Of a stretch of 19,295 bases of DNA, positions 1 through 6,944 are shown piece after piece (within the stretch, counting starts at the first letter, position 1; each line of letters begins with the position of its first letter). The notes beneath the pieces were generated by a model, which ran no database searches, was not told the DNA's origin, and was given only the letters and a program-made list of their open reading frames with translations. This DNA comes from Bacteroidota bacterium (lineage in GTDB: Bacteria > Bacteroidota > Bacteroidia > Chitinophagales > UBA2359), in contig JAHDGP010000034.1 in the NCBI GenBank assembly GCA_020627525.1, forward strand, positions 1 to 19,295, in the 5' to 3' direction. A program made the position numbers and the translations under genes.

Positions 1-18
1 AGGACTAAACCAAATCGA

Positions 19-72
19 GTATTGAGCGGAGCCGAAATACGAAATTTGGTAACTGAGCGGAGCCGAAGTTAC
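19..72. repeat. Two tandem hairpins with the same loop and different stems
   Basis: Two palindromic units lie 8 bp apart. Unit 1 (19-40) has stem GTATT/AATAC and unit 2 (49-72) has stem GTAACT/AGTTAC. Both enclose the identical 12-base loop GAGCGGAGCCGA. The stems differ from each other yet each is perfectly self-complementary, which points to selection on structure. The GAG...CGA loop edges could form tandem sheared G-A pairs (inference). The layout resembles the abundant short palindromes with a TGAGCGnAGnCGAA core that I recall from flavobacterial genomes. Unit 2 contains the pckA stop codon. No T-run follows on either strand, so this is not a canonical intrinsic terminator. Confidence 0.8.
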
Positions 73-1688
73 ACCGCCAAATCTGTCCTTACCTTCGGAG
101 ATGCATTTACAATCTCCTCACTCGCCTGATCTTCAAACTTTCTAAAGTTGTCAACAAACTGTTGTGCCAAGCCATTCGCTTTTTTGTAATATGCATCTTT
201 ATCCTCCCAAGTGTTTGCCGGGTTCAACATCGCTGAACGCACACCAGGACATTTCGCTGGCATCATCAACCCAAATACTGGATCAACCGTGTAAGCAACA
301 TTTTCCAAAACACCATCTAAAGCTGCCTTTATAATAGCACGTGTATCTGGCAATTTAATTCTGTAACCTGTTCCGTATGGACCAGCCGTCCATCCTGTAT
401 TTATCAACCAAACGTTAACATTTGGATTCTTTTCAATTTTCTCACCTAAAAGATCTGCATATTTTGTTGGATGCAATGGCAAGAATGGCGCACCAAAACA
501 AGCTGAGAATACAACTTGTGGTTCAACAATTCCTTCCTCCGTTCCAGCGATCTTAGCCGTGTATCCAGAAATGAAATGATACATTGCCTGTGCTTTCGTT
601 AATTTAGAAACTGGCGGTAAAACACCAAATGCATCACAAGTCAAGAAGAAAATATTTTTAGGCTCTCCACCCATTTGCGAGTGAACCGTTTTATCCAAGT
701 GGTGAATTGGATAACTCACTCTTGTATTTTGCGTTTTATCTGTATTGCCAAAATCAATATCTCTCGTTCCTTCGTAGAAATTCACATTTTCCAACATCGC
801 ACCAAATTTGATGGCATTGTAAATTTGTGGTTCGTGTTCAGGATTCAAATTTATAACCTTTGCATAACAACCGCCTTCAAAGTTAAAGACATTTCCTCTA
901 CTCCATCCGTGCTCGTCATCTCCAATCAATCTACGGTTAGGGTCTGCTGACAAAGTCGTTTTTCCCGTTCCCGAAAGACCAAAGAAAATAGCTGTATCTT
1001 CTTTTGCTCCAACATTAGAAGAACAATGCATTGACAATACATTCTCGTTTGTTGGCAAAGTATAATTAAGAACAGAGAAAATACCTTTTTTAATTTCACC
1101 AGTGTAAGCAGTACCACCAATGATAATGGTTTTACGTGTAAAGTTTATAATAGCAAAATTGTGCTGGCGTGTTCCATCTTCAGCGGCAACAGCCATACAA
1201 CCAGGTGCAGAAATTACAAGCCAGTCTGGTTCAAAATTGTCAATTTCCTCCACTTTAGGACGGATGAACATATTATTGACAAATATATTTTGCCACGGAT
1301 ATTCATTGATCACTCTTACATTCAAACGATAATTTGGATTCGAACAAGCAAAAGCATCACGCACATAAACATCCTTCTCACGAAGATAATCCATCACTTT
1401 ATCATACAAGCCATCAAAGTGCTCACTAGAGATCGGCTGATTGATTTCTCCCCAATCTACAGTATTTTTAGTAATATCATCTTCAACGATAAATCGGTCT
1501 TTGGGTGATCGCCCTGTAAACTCACCTGTATCAACAACCAATGTTCCGTTAGAAGTCAATTTTCCCTGACCTAGATTTAAAGTCAATTCCGTAAGATTAG
1601 AAATCGGAAGATTCCAATGTGCTTTGACATTGTGCAACCCAATATCACTTAAATCAGCATTTGGATTTTTACGTCCTAAATTTTCCAT
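69..1688 (-). CDS. pckA: Phosphoenolpyruvate carboxykinase (ATP)
   Basis: Cytosolic enzyme that converts oxaloacetate and ATP to phosphoenolpyruvate, CO2 and ADP, the entry step of gluconeogenesis. The 539-residue length is normal for the bacterial ATP-dependent family. Visible family motifs in order are GRSPKDRF (about 59-66, substrate binding), the kinase P-loop GLSGTGKTTLS (about 237-247), the metal/nucleotide motif GDDEHGW (about 256-262) and FNFEGGCYAK (about 268-277). The ATG at 1688 lies about 33 nt downstream of the predicted start site of a consensus Bacteroidota promoter. The gene is complete, with no frameshift or missing key residue seen. Its stop codon (69-71) sits inside a hairpin repeat. 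It diverges from ffs and looks monocistronic. Identification is secure. Confidence 0.98.
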   Translation of the reverse strand: MENLGRKNPNADLSDIGLHNVKAHWNLPISNLTELTLNLGQGKLTSNGTLVVDTGEFTGRSPKDRFIVEDDITKNTVDWGEINQPISSEHFDGLYDKVMDYLREKDVYVRDAFACSNPNYRLNVRVINEYPWQNIFVNNMFIRPKVEEIDNFEPDWLVISAPGCMAVAAEDGTRQHNFAIINFTRKTIIIGGTAYTGEIKKGIFSVLNYTLPTNENVLSMHCSSNVGAKEDTAIFFGLSGTGKTTLSADPNRRLIGDDEHGWSRGNVFNFEGGCYAKVINLNPEHEPQIYNAIKFGAMLENVNFYEGTRDIDFGNTDKTQNTRVSYPIHHLDKTVHSQMGGEPKNIFFLTCDAFGVLPPVSKLTKAQAMYHFISGYTAKIAGTEEGIVEPQVVFSACFGAPFLPLHPTKYADLLGEKIEKNPNVNVWLINTGWTAGPYGTGYRIKLPDTRAIIKAALDGVLENVAYTVDPVFGLMMPAKCPGVRSAMLNPANTWEDKDAYYKKANGLAQQFVDNFRKFEDQASEEIVNASPKVRTDLAV

Positions 1689-1726
1689 TTGTATATTATA
1701 TTTTATTTACATTTAAAAACGCGCCA

Positions 1727-1757
1727 CAAAAGTACGCTTTTTAATAAGTCTACCCAA
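1727..1757 (-). promoter_or_regulatory. Predicted pckA promoter
   Basis: On the minus strand TACTTTTG (1734 down to 1727) matches the Bacteroidota -7 consensus TAnnTTTG exactly. A TTG (1757-1755) lies 20 nt upstream as the -33 element. The expected start site is near 1721, giving a leader of about 33 nt before the pckA ATG. Consensus match only; no experimental support. Confidence 0.6.
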
Positions 1758-1816
1758 AAACACCAACATATATATAATGAGTATGTTTTACTAAATAATA
1801 AATTGGATGATATTCC

Positions 1817-1835
1817 CCTGCGGGTCGCAAAAGTA
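1817..1835 (-). promoter_or_regulatory. Inverted near-copy of the ffs promoter and RNA start; possible distal pckA promoter
   Basis: The minus strand from 1835 to 1817 reads TACTTTTGCGACCCGCAGG. The ffs start region (1970-1987, plus strand) reads TACTTTTGCGCCCGCAGG, so the two differ only by one inserted A. The -7 element TAnnTTTG is intact, but no TTG is found at the expected -33 position. It could be a second promoter for pckA, a leftover duplication of the ffs start, or a shared initiation motif. Confidence 0.4.
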
Positions 1836-1950
1836 TTTTAGTAATTTCATACTCCCTTTCGATTTATATAATTCAGACCCTCAAATACCAAAGAATAACG
1901 TTTTTTCAAAAACTAAATTTAATTTTAAAAATAAAACCTTCAAAAGTTTT

Positions 1951-1977
1951 TTGTTCTAAATAATAGTTATACTTTTG
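1951..1977 (+). promoter_or_regulatory. Predicted ffs promoter
   Basis: TTG at 1951-1953, a 16-nt spacer and TACTTTTG at 1970-1977 match the Bacteroidota promoter consensus. The predicted start site near 1983 falls at the 5' end of the terminal stem of the SRP RNA, so promoter and RNA calls support each other. Confidence 0.7.
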
Positions 1978-1983
1978 CGCCCG

Positions 1984-2069
1984 CAGGTTCGTTCGACTTG
2001 CTCCTGTTTAATCCCCCAGGGTCGAAAGGCAGCAAGGGTAAATGGTTGTAGCGGTGCGATTCGGACCTG
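1984..2069 (+). ncRNA. ffs: Signal recognition particle RNA (small bacterial 4.5S type)
   Basis: This RNA is the scaffold of the SRP: it binds Ffh and, with FtsY, targets nascent membrane and secreted proteins. The universally conserved domain IV is visible. The 5' side CAGG (2017-2020), a GAAA tetraloop (2024-2027) and the 3' side AGCA (2031-2034) form the Ffh-binding hairpin. The terminal stem pairs the bases near 1984-1995 with those near 2057-2069 (CAGGT with ACCTG at the outer end). A run of seven T (2070-2076) follows the closing stem, so transcription likely ends there. The length of about 86 nt and absence of an Alu domain fit the small SRP RNA. End points are estimated from the pairing. 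Confidence 0.93.
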
Positions 2070-2266
2070 TTTTTTTCTTTCCTTTTTTCTGTTTTTAATA
2101 TCTGAGATTAAACAGTATTCTTTTTTTTAGTCTAAAGAAATATTACAATGCTAGATCAGCAATGATAATTGATTCATTCTGACCTAGAATATCAATACAG
2201 CCAAATATTTTACAATCTATATCGTTGGATATATAGTTATATTTTGAATTAAAGGACTCCATACAT

Positions 2267-2737
2267 TTGAAAAACACAGTATTTCTCTTAATTGCCTTGT
2301 TTCTATTAGTTTCCTGTGGAAAAAATAGAATCAAAAAAACCTCAGGCTTATACCTTTCTAAAACGGGTAAAGTAAACTTCTATGAAGGGGATTTTGGACT
2401 GCTTTTAGACAAAGCTGAGCAAAATAATAAGCCTATTTTTGTAGACGTTTATGCAGACTGGTGTCTACCATGTAAGCAAATGGATAAATTCGTCTTTACA
2501 GATGAAAAATTAGCCAGATATTTGAACGACAATTTCATCAATTATAAAATTAACACTGAAGGTAGTCAAGGAGATATGATACAAGCTGTTTATTCAGTTC
2601 AAATCCTTCCCAGCATCTTAATTCTTGATGAGTTCGGTGAAATTCTAACTCTTAAAGAAGGCTATGTTGATGCACAAGTTCTTTTGAATGAATGTAAAAA
2701 CATTACCAGAAAAAGTAGGCTTGGAATGTTAAATTAA
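2267..2737 (+). CDS. Thioredoxin-fold lipoprotein
   Basis: Predicted periplasmic, membrane-anchored thiol-disulfide protein of 156 residues. A lipoprotein signal peptide (about 1-17, lipobox LVSC) is followed by a basic stretch (GKNRIKK) and a thioredoxin-like domain. That domain shows the redox motif WCLPC preceded by DVYAD (about 60-70), and the characteristic cis-proline region near LPSILIL. The layout fits the thioredoxin_7/DUF953-like proteins of Bacteroidota, which reduce or isomerise envelope disulfides; the partner is unknown. The start is a TTG: no in-frame ATG lies between the upstream stop region and the conserved domain, and an AAGGA (2252-2256) sits about 10 nt before it. Starting later would remove the signal peptide. 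The basic residues after the cysteine argue for periplasmic rather than surface location. Confidence 0.85.
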   Translation: MKNTVFLLIALFLLVSCGKNRIKKTSGLYLSKTGKVNFYEGDFGLLLDKAEQNNKPIFVDVYADWCLPCKQMDKFVFTDEKLARYLNDNFINYKINTEGSQGDMIQAVYSVQILPSILILDEFGEILTLKEGYVDAQVLLNECKNITRKSRLGMLN

Positions 2738-2856
2738 TTGAATATATGTTTTATAAACGTTATTTGAGAGCAAATTTTAACTGAAAATTTACTGTGTTTA
2801 TTTAATTTTTTTGCACTATCTTGAGCAACGAGGCAATTCATATAACCGTTTTGACT

Positions 2857-2925
2857 ATGAATTCGCATCAAACAACACAACACATTACAGCACAAACCAA
2901 TAGGTTCATTCAAATTGAATTCTAA
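2857..2925 (+). other. Possible 22-codon leader ORF
   Basis: An ATG-initiated frame of 22 codons, rich in Thr, Gln, Asn and His, ends in TAA two bases before the ATG at 2928. The tight spacing would permit translational coupling. No ribosome binding site or strong promoter is seen and the frame may be chance. Confidence 0.2.
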
Positions 2926-2927
2926 CT

Positions 2928-3368
2928 ATGATTATTTTGCACTACATCATTAACTTACTGGTTATCTTCATTTTAGGTACGATAGCCTACTACTGCACTA
3001 TTTTGTTAAAAAACTTAGTAGTGGATATGAGTATTAAAAGGCAAGCTTACAATGAACTGAGAGAGCTGGTTAGTAAAACAACGCCTGCCAAAGACGAACA
3101 GTTAAAAAAAGAATATAAAAACAACAAAAGAGCGCTTAGAATTATCAACAAAGCAATCAAAGAAAAATGCACTAGAGCCAGATTGTTTAAAGTCAGTAAA
3201 AATGCCAATCCATACACTGAAAAGATAAAACGAATGGATAGACGTGAGCAAATTGTTACACAACTTGAATACAAAAGAGCTGTGAGAACTGGCGAAATAG
3301 ATTCTATAGAGGCTAAAGTCATTCCTTTTCCAAAAGAAACATCCCAAACAAAAGATAGTAATAAATAG
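2928..3368 (+). CDS. Small membrane-anchored, highly basic protein of unknown function
   Basis: I do not recognise a family. The 146-residue product begins with one hydrophobic helix (about 3-30), followed by a Lys/Arg-rich, probably helical segment (about 35-120) and a polar C-terminus. This suggests a single-span inner-membrane protein with a basic cytoplasmic tail that could touch nucleic acid or phospholipid headgroups (inference). Residue composition and the clear N-terminal anchor favour this frame over the open frames on the opposite strand. It sits between the thioredoxin lipoprotein and the DUF445 gene on the same strand, with gaps of 190 and 91 bp, so co-transcription is uncertain. 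Confidence 0.6.
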   Translation: MIILHYIINLLVIFILGTIAYYCTILLKNLVVDMSIKRQAYNELRELVSKTTPAKDEQLKKEYKNNKRALRIINKAIKEKCTRARLFKVSKNANPYTEKIKRMDRREQIVTQLEYKRAVRTGEIDSIEAKVIPFPKETSQTKDSNK

Positions 3369-3388
3369 ACGCTCTTACATTTAAATTC

Positions 3389-3409
3389 ATTGATTTGAAA
3401 CAAATCAAT
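3389..3409 (+). repeat. 9-bp hairpin with a 3-nt loop
   Basis: ATTGATTTG / aaa / CAAATCAAT forms a perfect 9-bp stem closed by three bases, 20 bp after the stop codon at 3368. No T-run follows, so terminator function is doubtful. The compact design (7-9 bp stem, 3-nt loop) equals that of the four hairpins within 4704-4952. Confidence 0.55.
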
Positions 3410-3416
3410 ATGTAAT

Positions 3417-3454
3417 AGCTAATTTAGTAGTTGTATTACGCCCCTACTAAAGCT
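3417..3454 (+). promoter_or_regulatory. Inverted repeat in the leader of the DUF445 gene
   Basis: TTTAGTAG (3423-3430) and CTACTAAA (3444-3451) are perfect inverse complements around a 13-nt loop. Flanking AGC (3417-3419) and GCT (3452-3454) extend the stem past a 3-nt bulge. The structure ends 5 nt before the ATG at 3460. It could shield the ribosome entry region or bind a regulator; neither is shown. Confidence 0.4.
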
Positions 3455-3459
3455 ATATA

Positions 3460-4677
3460 ATGGTTCAATTTGCTGGATTTGTTCCTGAAATAATTTCCTA
3501 TTTAGGCATACCAATCATCGCAGCATTGGTTGGTTGGGGAACGAATGTTTTGGCGATAAAAATGACCTTCTATCCACTCGAATTCAAAGGCATTCCACCC
3601 TACTTAGGCTGGCAGGGAATCATTCCAACCAAAGCCAAATCAATGGCTCAAAAATCTGTCGATATGATCACCACAAAGTTGATTGATATTGATGAGCAGT
3701 TTCAAAATATAGATTCGGAGCAAATAGCCCTTGAAATGGGCGATGCAGTAGAAAAATTATCCATCAAAATTGTAGATGATGTAATGCTTGCCAAAGCACC
3801 TGTTTTATGGAGAAGCATTCCCAACTCTATTAGACAAAACATTTATGATAGAAGTACTGAAGACCTTCCCAAAACCATCCAAAAAATATTTGATGAAGTA
3901 AAAGGCAATATTGAAGACCTGTTTGATATAAAGGCAATGGTCGTAGACTCTTTGGTAAATGATAAAACGTTGTTGAATGAAATTTTTCTGGAATGCGGAA
4001 AAGAAGAATTCAAATTTGTTAAAAAATCAGGTTTCTATTTTGGTTTTTTATTTGGATTAATACAAATGGTTATCTGGTATTTTTTCAAAGCTTGGTGGTT
4101 TTTGCCAGCTGCAGGTTTGTTAGTTGGATACATCACAAATTGGATTGCTTTGAAACTCATATTCCATCCATTAAAGCCAGTCAAAATTGGTCCCTTTTCA
4201 GTACAAGGGCTTTTTATAAAACGCCAGCAGGAAGTTTCTGTTCAATATGGAAAATTAGTGAAAGAAAATATTATTACTTCAAAAAATATTTTTGATTCAA
4301 TGTTGCAAGGTCCAAAATCAGAAGTGTTGCAAGAAATGATCAGCGAACACATCAAACATGTTGTGGAGTACACAGCCAAAGAGCATCAGGGACTGATTGA
4401 TTTATTTTATCGTCCTTCAAAATTTGAGGCCATAAAAAATATTGCCGCTTATTCTTTTATGGAGGATTTTCCCATTCTCATTCACAAAATTTACAACTAT
4501 ACAGAAAAGTCTTTAGACATAGAACACACCTTACAGACAAAAATGGCAGCCCTTCCCGCTGAAGATTTTTCTGGTTTTCTAAGACCCATTTTCCAAGAAG
4601 ATGAATGGAAATTGATTACCGTCGGTGCGGTGCTTGGTTTAGTTGCTGGTTTTTTGCAATTGGTTTTGTTGTTTTAG
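3460..4677 (+). CDS. DUF445 family membrane protein
   Basis: Integral membrane protein of 405 residues in the DUF445 family (YheB/YjiN-like), whose molecular role is not established. It shows an internal duplication. Around residues 22-66 it reads LVGWGTNVLAIKMTFYPL and later a QG.IP motif. Around 219-263 it reads LVGYITNWIALKLIFHPL followed by QGLFIKRQ. Each copy starts with a hydrophobic helix (about 12-32 and 195-235) and is followed by long amphipathic helical segments. A final membrane helix closes the C-terminus (about 382-405). The paired layout is typical of the family. The ATG at 3460 directly precedes the first family motif; the 5' leader carries an inverted repeat. Downstream lies a 249-bp structured repeat element. 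Confidence 0.85.
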   Translation: MVQFAGFVPEIISYLGIPIIAALVGWGTNVLAIKMTFYPLEFKGIPPYLGWQGIIPTKAKSMAQKSVDMITTKLIDIDEQFQNIDSEQIALEMGDAVEKLSIKIVDDVMLAKAPVLWRSIPNSIRQNIYDRSTEDLPKTIQKIFDEVKGNIEDLFDIKAMVVDSLVNDKTLLNEIFLECGKEEFKFVKKSGFYFGFLFGLIQMVIWYFFKAWWFLPAAGLLVGYITNWIALKLIFHPLKPVKIGPFSVQGLFIKRQQEVSVQYGKLVKENIITSKNIFDSMLQGPKSEVLQEMISEHIKHVVEYTAKEHQGLIDLFYRPSKFEAIKNIAAYSFMEDFPILIHKIYNYTEKSLDIEHTLQTKMAALPAEDFSGFLRPIFQEDEWKLITVGAVLGLVAGFLQLVLLF

Positions 4678-4693
4678 GTGGAACCAATGTTAT

Positions 4694-4703
4694 AATGTTG
4701 AAA
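4694..4703 (+). repeat. Left flanking direct repeat (possible target duplication)
   Basis: AATGTTGAAA abuts the left end of the 4704-4952 element. Its partner AATATTGAAA (4953-4962) abuts the right end; 9 of 10 bases agree. The position on both sides fits an aged target-site duplication. Confidence 0.5.
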
Positions 4704-4952
4704 AAGGGCTTTCTCATAAAAACAATGTGCAACCTCTCTGAGGTTGAAAAATAGGAGTATTTGACCAAAAGCTAACATAGTTTGATTGCTCTGCAATCAT
4801 TTTAAAAAGGATCACAGCGTGATCCTATTATGTTAGTGATAAAGAATGGTCAAAGAATGAATGCCCAGTTTTATTGATCTTGTAAAGATCACATCAATTT
4901 TAAGTGTATTAACCCATAGTTAAATCATTACATTTTTTATGAGAAAACCCTT
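4704..4952. mobile_element. 249-bp MITE-like structured element
   Basis: A gene-free element bounded by 19-bp terminal inverted repeats (4704-4722 and 4934-4952, 18 of 19 complementary) and flanked directly by 10-bp direct repeats with one mismatch. Inside are four perfect hairpins, each with a 3-nt loop: 4730-4746 (7 bp, CAACCTC/GAGGTTG), 4783-4799 (7 bp, TGATTGC/GCAATCA), 4808-4826 (8 bp, AGGATCAC/GTGATCCT) and 4875-4891 (7 bp, TGATCTT/AAGATCA). Two longer-range stems nest around hairpins 2 and 3: TTTGACCA 4760-4767 with TGGTCAAA 4847-4854, and CTAACATA 4772-4779 with TATGTTAG 4829-4836. The whole can fold as a branched cross. It encodes no protein, so it would need a transposase in trans, or could act as a structured RNA. 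No matching insertion-sequence family was recognised. Confidence 0.7.
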
Positions 4953-4962
4953 AATATTGAAA
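4953..4962 (+). repeat. Right flanking direct repeat (possible target duplication)
   Basis: AATATTGAAA begins at the base after the right terminal inverted repeat and repeats 4694-4703 with one G/A difference. Confidence 0.5.
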
Positions 4963-4999
4963 TGCTTCAATGATCTCAAAAACCAATATCTTCTCCTTT

Positions 5000-5037
5000 A
5001 CGTATACCATATCTATATAATTTTCAGTTATATACGT
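5000..5037 (+). promoter_or_regulatory. Inverted repeat upstream of the DUF5723 gene
   Basis: ACGTATA (5000-5006) and TATACGT (5031-5037) are inverse complements separated by 24 bases. The right arm ends 23 bp before the ATG at 5061. It may be an operator or leader hairpin. No consensus TAnnTTTG promoter was found between 4963 and 5060. Confidence 0.25.
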
Positions 5038-5060
5038 GAAAAAACTCAAAAGCCCTCTCA

Positions 5061-6530
5061 ATGTTTACAACAAAAGAATACCTATTTACATTCTTTTTGA
5101 TTTTGCTTATCAGCTCAGATCTCATGTCTCAAGAACGATCAGGGTTTTATCAATCTAATTATGCTGGTGTCTCATCCATCAATATAAATCCTGCAAGAGC
5201 CAATGCACACTTTCCTTTAAAGTGGGATTTGAATCTTGTTTCAGCAGGTCTATTCTTTCAAACCAATTATGCTTATTTAGAAGATGCCTCTATCTGGTCT
5301 ATTTCAAATATAAGCGACTTACAAGAGTCTACCCCTGAAAATAATAGTCAAAACAATAGCTTAGCTTCTTTTTACGACTACGATGATGGTACTAGAAAAA
5401 AATTCGTCAGTGAAAATATCACAATAGCTGGTCCTTCATTTTTATTAAATTTAGAAGATCATACTTTTGGAATATTTACCAATGTAAGAAACTATTTAGG
5501 TGTCAATAGGGTCAACCCTTCTTTCAATTATGCCTCATACCGTGAAATACCAGATCAGGAATATATCGCCATCAATCCGTTTAAAATTGGTTTAATCAAT
5601 TGGTCAGAGATAGGTTTGCACTATGGTAGAAAAATAAATTCCAACCTCTCAGTTGGTGCCAACTTAAAATATTTAAATGTTTATGATGCTATGTTTGTCA
5701 ATGGACAATCTACTGTTCAAATGGCGAAAGAAGGAGATGATTTATTGTTTCAAAATATTGACATACAATTTGGAACTGCGGGAAACTTAGATGTAAATGA
5801 CGATGAAGAAGTGGCTTACAGTTTTGACAAAAATGGAAGTGGCATTGCAACAGATATAGGAATCAATTACATTTTACCAAGTAACAATAATGCTCCTTAT
5901 AAATTGAGTATTGGGGCATCTTTGACCGATTTAGGATTTATCAATATAAAAAGAAAAGCTGGTGTTTATGAAATAGCAACCGATATTCCTTTTAACATAA
6001 GAACCAATGATTTAAAGGATATAATGGATCATGAGGAGGTCATAAGTATTATTCGATCTCAAACGGCAGAAGGTGACCCTTCTCTTGGTAGTTTTTACAA
6101 TTCGACTGAAGATGATAAGTTTAAAATGTGGCTGCCAGTGGGCTTTGCATTGCAGGCAGATTTTGCTTTTACTCAAAATTTGTTTGTCAGCGCAAATGTT
6201 GTTCGTCGAGTCAGACTAAAAGGAGCGATGGCGGAACGAAGCAATATTTTCAATATTAGCCCTCGTTTTGAGTCGAGATGGATAGATTTTATGATTCCAT
6301 TCACTATTGTAAACGACTCAGAAGTCAACTATGGAGCTGCAATAAGATTGGCTTTCCTAACGATTGGAACAGACAATATTCAAAGTTTCTTTGGACAAAA
6401 AGAGCTAAATGGTACAGATATTTATGCTTCTATAAAAATTAATCCCTTTAATCTTAGTTTTGAGAAAAACTCAAAATTCAAACCTGACAGGGCAAAAACA
6501 AAATCAAGTATCAGTTGTCCCAAGTTTTGA
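5061..6530 (+). CDS. DUF5723 family outer-membrane protein
   Basis: Predicted secreted beta-barrel protein of 489 residues. An N-terminal signal peptide (about 1-24, hydrophobic FFLILLISS, cleavage after MSQ) is followed by the conserved opening of the family (YQSNYAGVSSININPA). Alternating hydrophobic/polar strands rich in Gly, Asn and aromatic residues fill the rest, as expected for a PorV/FadL-like barrel. DUF5723 proteins are common in Bacteroidota; their cargo is unknown. The gene overlaps the convergent DUF423 gene by 27 bp at the 3' end, which leaves no room for a terminator between them. The neighbouring genes give no clear functional hint. Confidence 0.8.
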   Translation: MFTTKEYLFTFFLILLISSDLMSQERSGFYQSNYAGVSSININPARANAHFPLKWDLNLVSAGLFFQTNYAYLEDASIWSISNISDLQESTPENNSQNNSLASFYDYDDGTRKKFVSENITIAGPSFLLNLEDHTFGIFTNVRNYLGVNRVNPSFNYASYREIPDQEYIAINPFKIGLINWSEIGLHYGRKINSNLSVGANLKYLNVYDAMFVNGQSTVQMAKEGDDLLFQNIDIQFGTAGNLDVNDDEEVAYSFDKNGSGIATDIGINYILPSNNNAPYKLSIGASLTDLGFINIKRKAGVYEIATDIPFNIRTNDLKDIMDHEEVISIIRSQTAEGDPSLGSFYNSTEDDKFKMWLPVGFALQADFAFTQNLFVSANVVRRVRLKGAMAERSNIFNISPRFESRWIDFMIPFTIVNDSEVNYGAAIRLAFLTIGTDNIQSFFGQKELNGTDIYASIKINPFNLSFEKNSKFKPDRAKTKSSISCPKF

Positions 6531-6923
6531 TTTTAAAGTGGAAACCAATAATGAAATCCAAGCAAAAATAAAGCACATTCCTCCCAATGGTGTCAGTGGT
6601 CCTATCCATTTCCAGTGGTCAATCCCTAGATAATGTCTGGTACTTAACAAATAAAGTGAGCCAGAAAATAGAATTATACCTAATATAAAGAAAAGAGCAC
6701 TTATTTTTACAAACCGGGAATTTGCTTGCGGATAAAATAGTCCGCAAAATAGCAATGCCATTGTGTGATAAAATTGATAACTTACACCTGTATTGAAGAT
6801 TCGCATCGAGGCATCGGACAACATCCATTGTTCACGCAAAATATGGGCACCGAAGGCTCCAATAATTACGGAGAACATTCCCATTAAAAATGCGGAAACT
6901 AAGATGTATTTTTGTGTATTCAT
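6504..6923 (-). CDS. DUF423 family small membrane protein
   Basis: Inner-membrane protein of 139 residues with four predicted hydrophobic helices (about 7-27, 52-66, 74-92 and 108-130). The family signature IIGAFGAHIL near the N-terminus and GVSYQFYHTMALL in the second helix are clear. DUF423 proteins (YgdD-like) are widespread and of unknown function. The start codon at 6923 is only 21 bp from the ATG of the divergent gene at 6945, so both promoters must overlap the opposite coding sequence or lie within it. The stop overlaps the DUF5723 gene tail to tail by 27 bp. Confidence 0.85.
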   Translation of the reverse strand: MNTQKYILVSAFLMGMFSVIIGAFGAHILREQWMLSDASMRIFNTGVSYQFYHTMALLFCGLFYPQANSRFVKISALFFILGIILFSGSLYLLSTRHYLGIDHWKWIGPLTPLGGMCFIFAWISLLVSTLKSKLGTTDT

Positions 6924-6944
6924 ATTTGTTAACTAATAAGATTG

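Noticed and set aside
2089..2128. Hairpin plus T-run after ffs as a second terminator
   Set aside because: The stem needs bulges and mismatches, and the SRP RNA already ends in its own stem and T-run at 2070-2076.
2143..2334. A 63-codon minus-strand frame over the thioredoxin gene start
   Set aside because: It has no recognisable domain and overlaps the signal peptide of a well-supported gene on the other strand.
3047..3403. Minus-strand frames (including 3102-3347) opposite the small basic protein
   Set aside because: Their Ser/Leu/Phe-rich composition is what a Lys/Arg/Glu-rich gene gives in antisense; no family motif.
4704..4952. A CRISPR array or tandem repeat array
   Set aside because: The hairpins differ in sequence and are irregularly spaced; there is no repeated unit with spacers.
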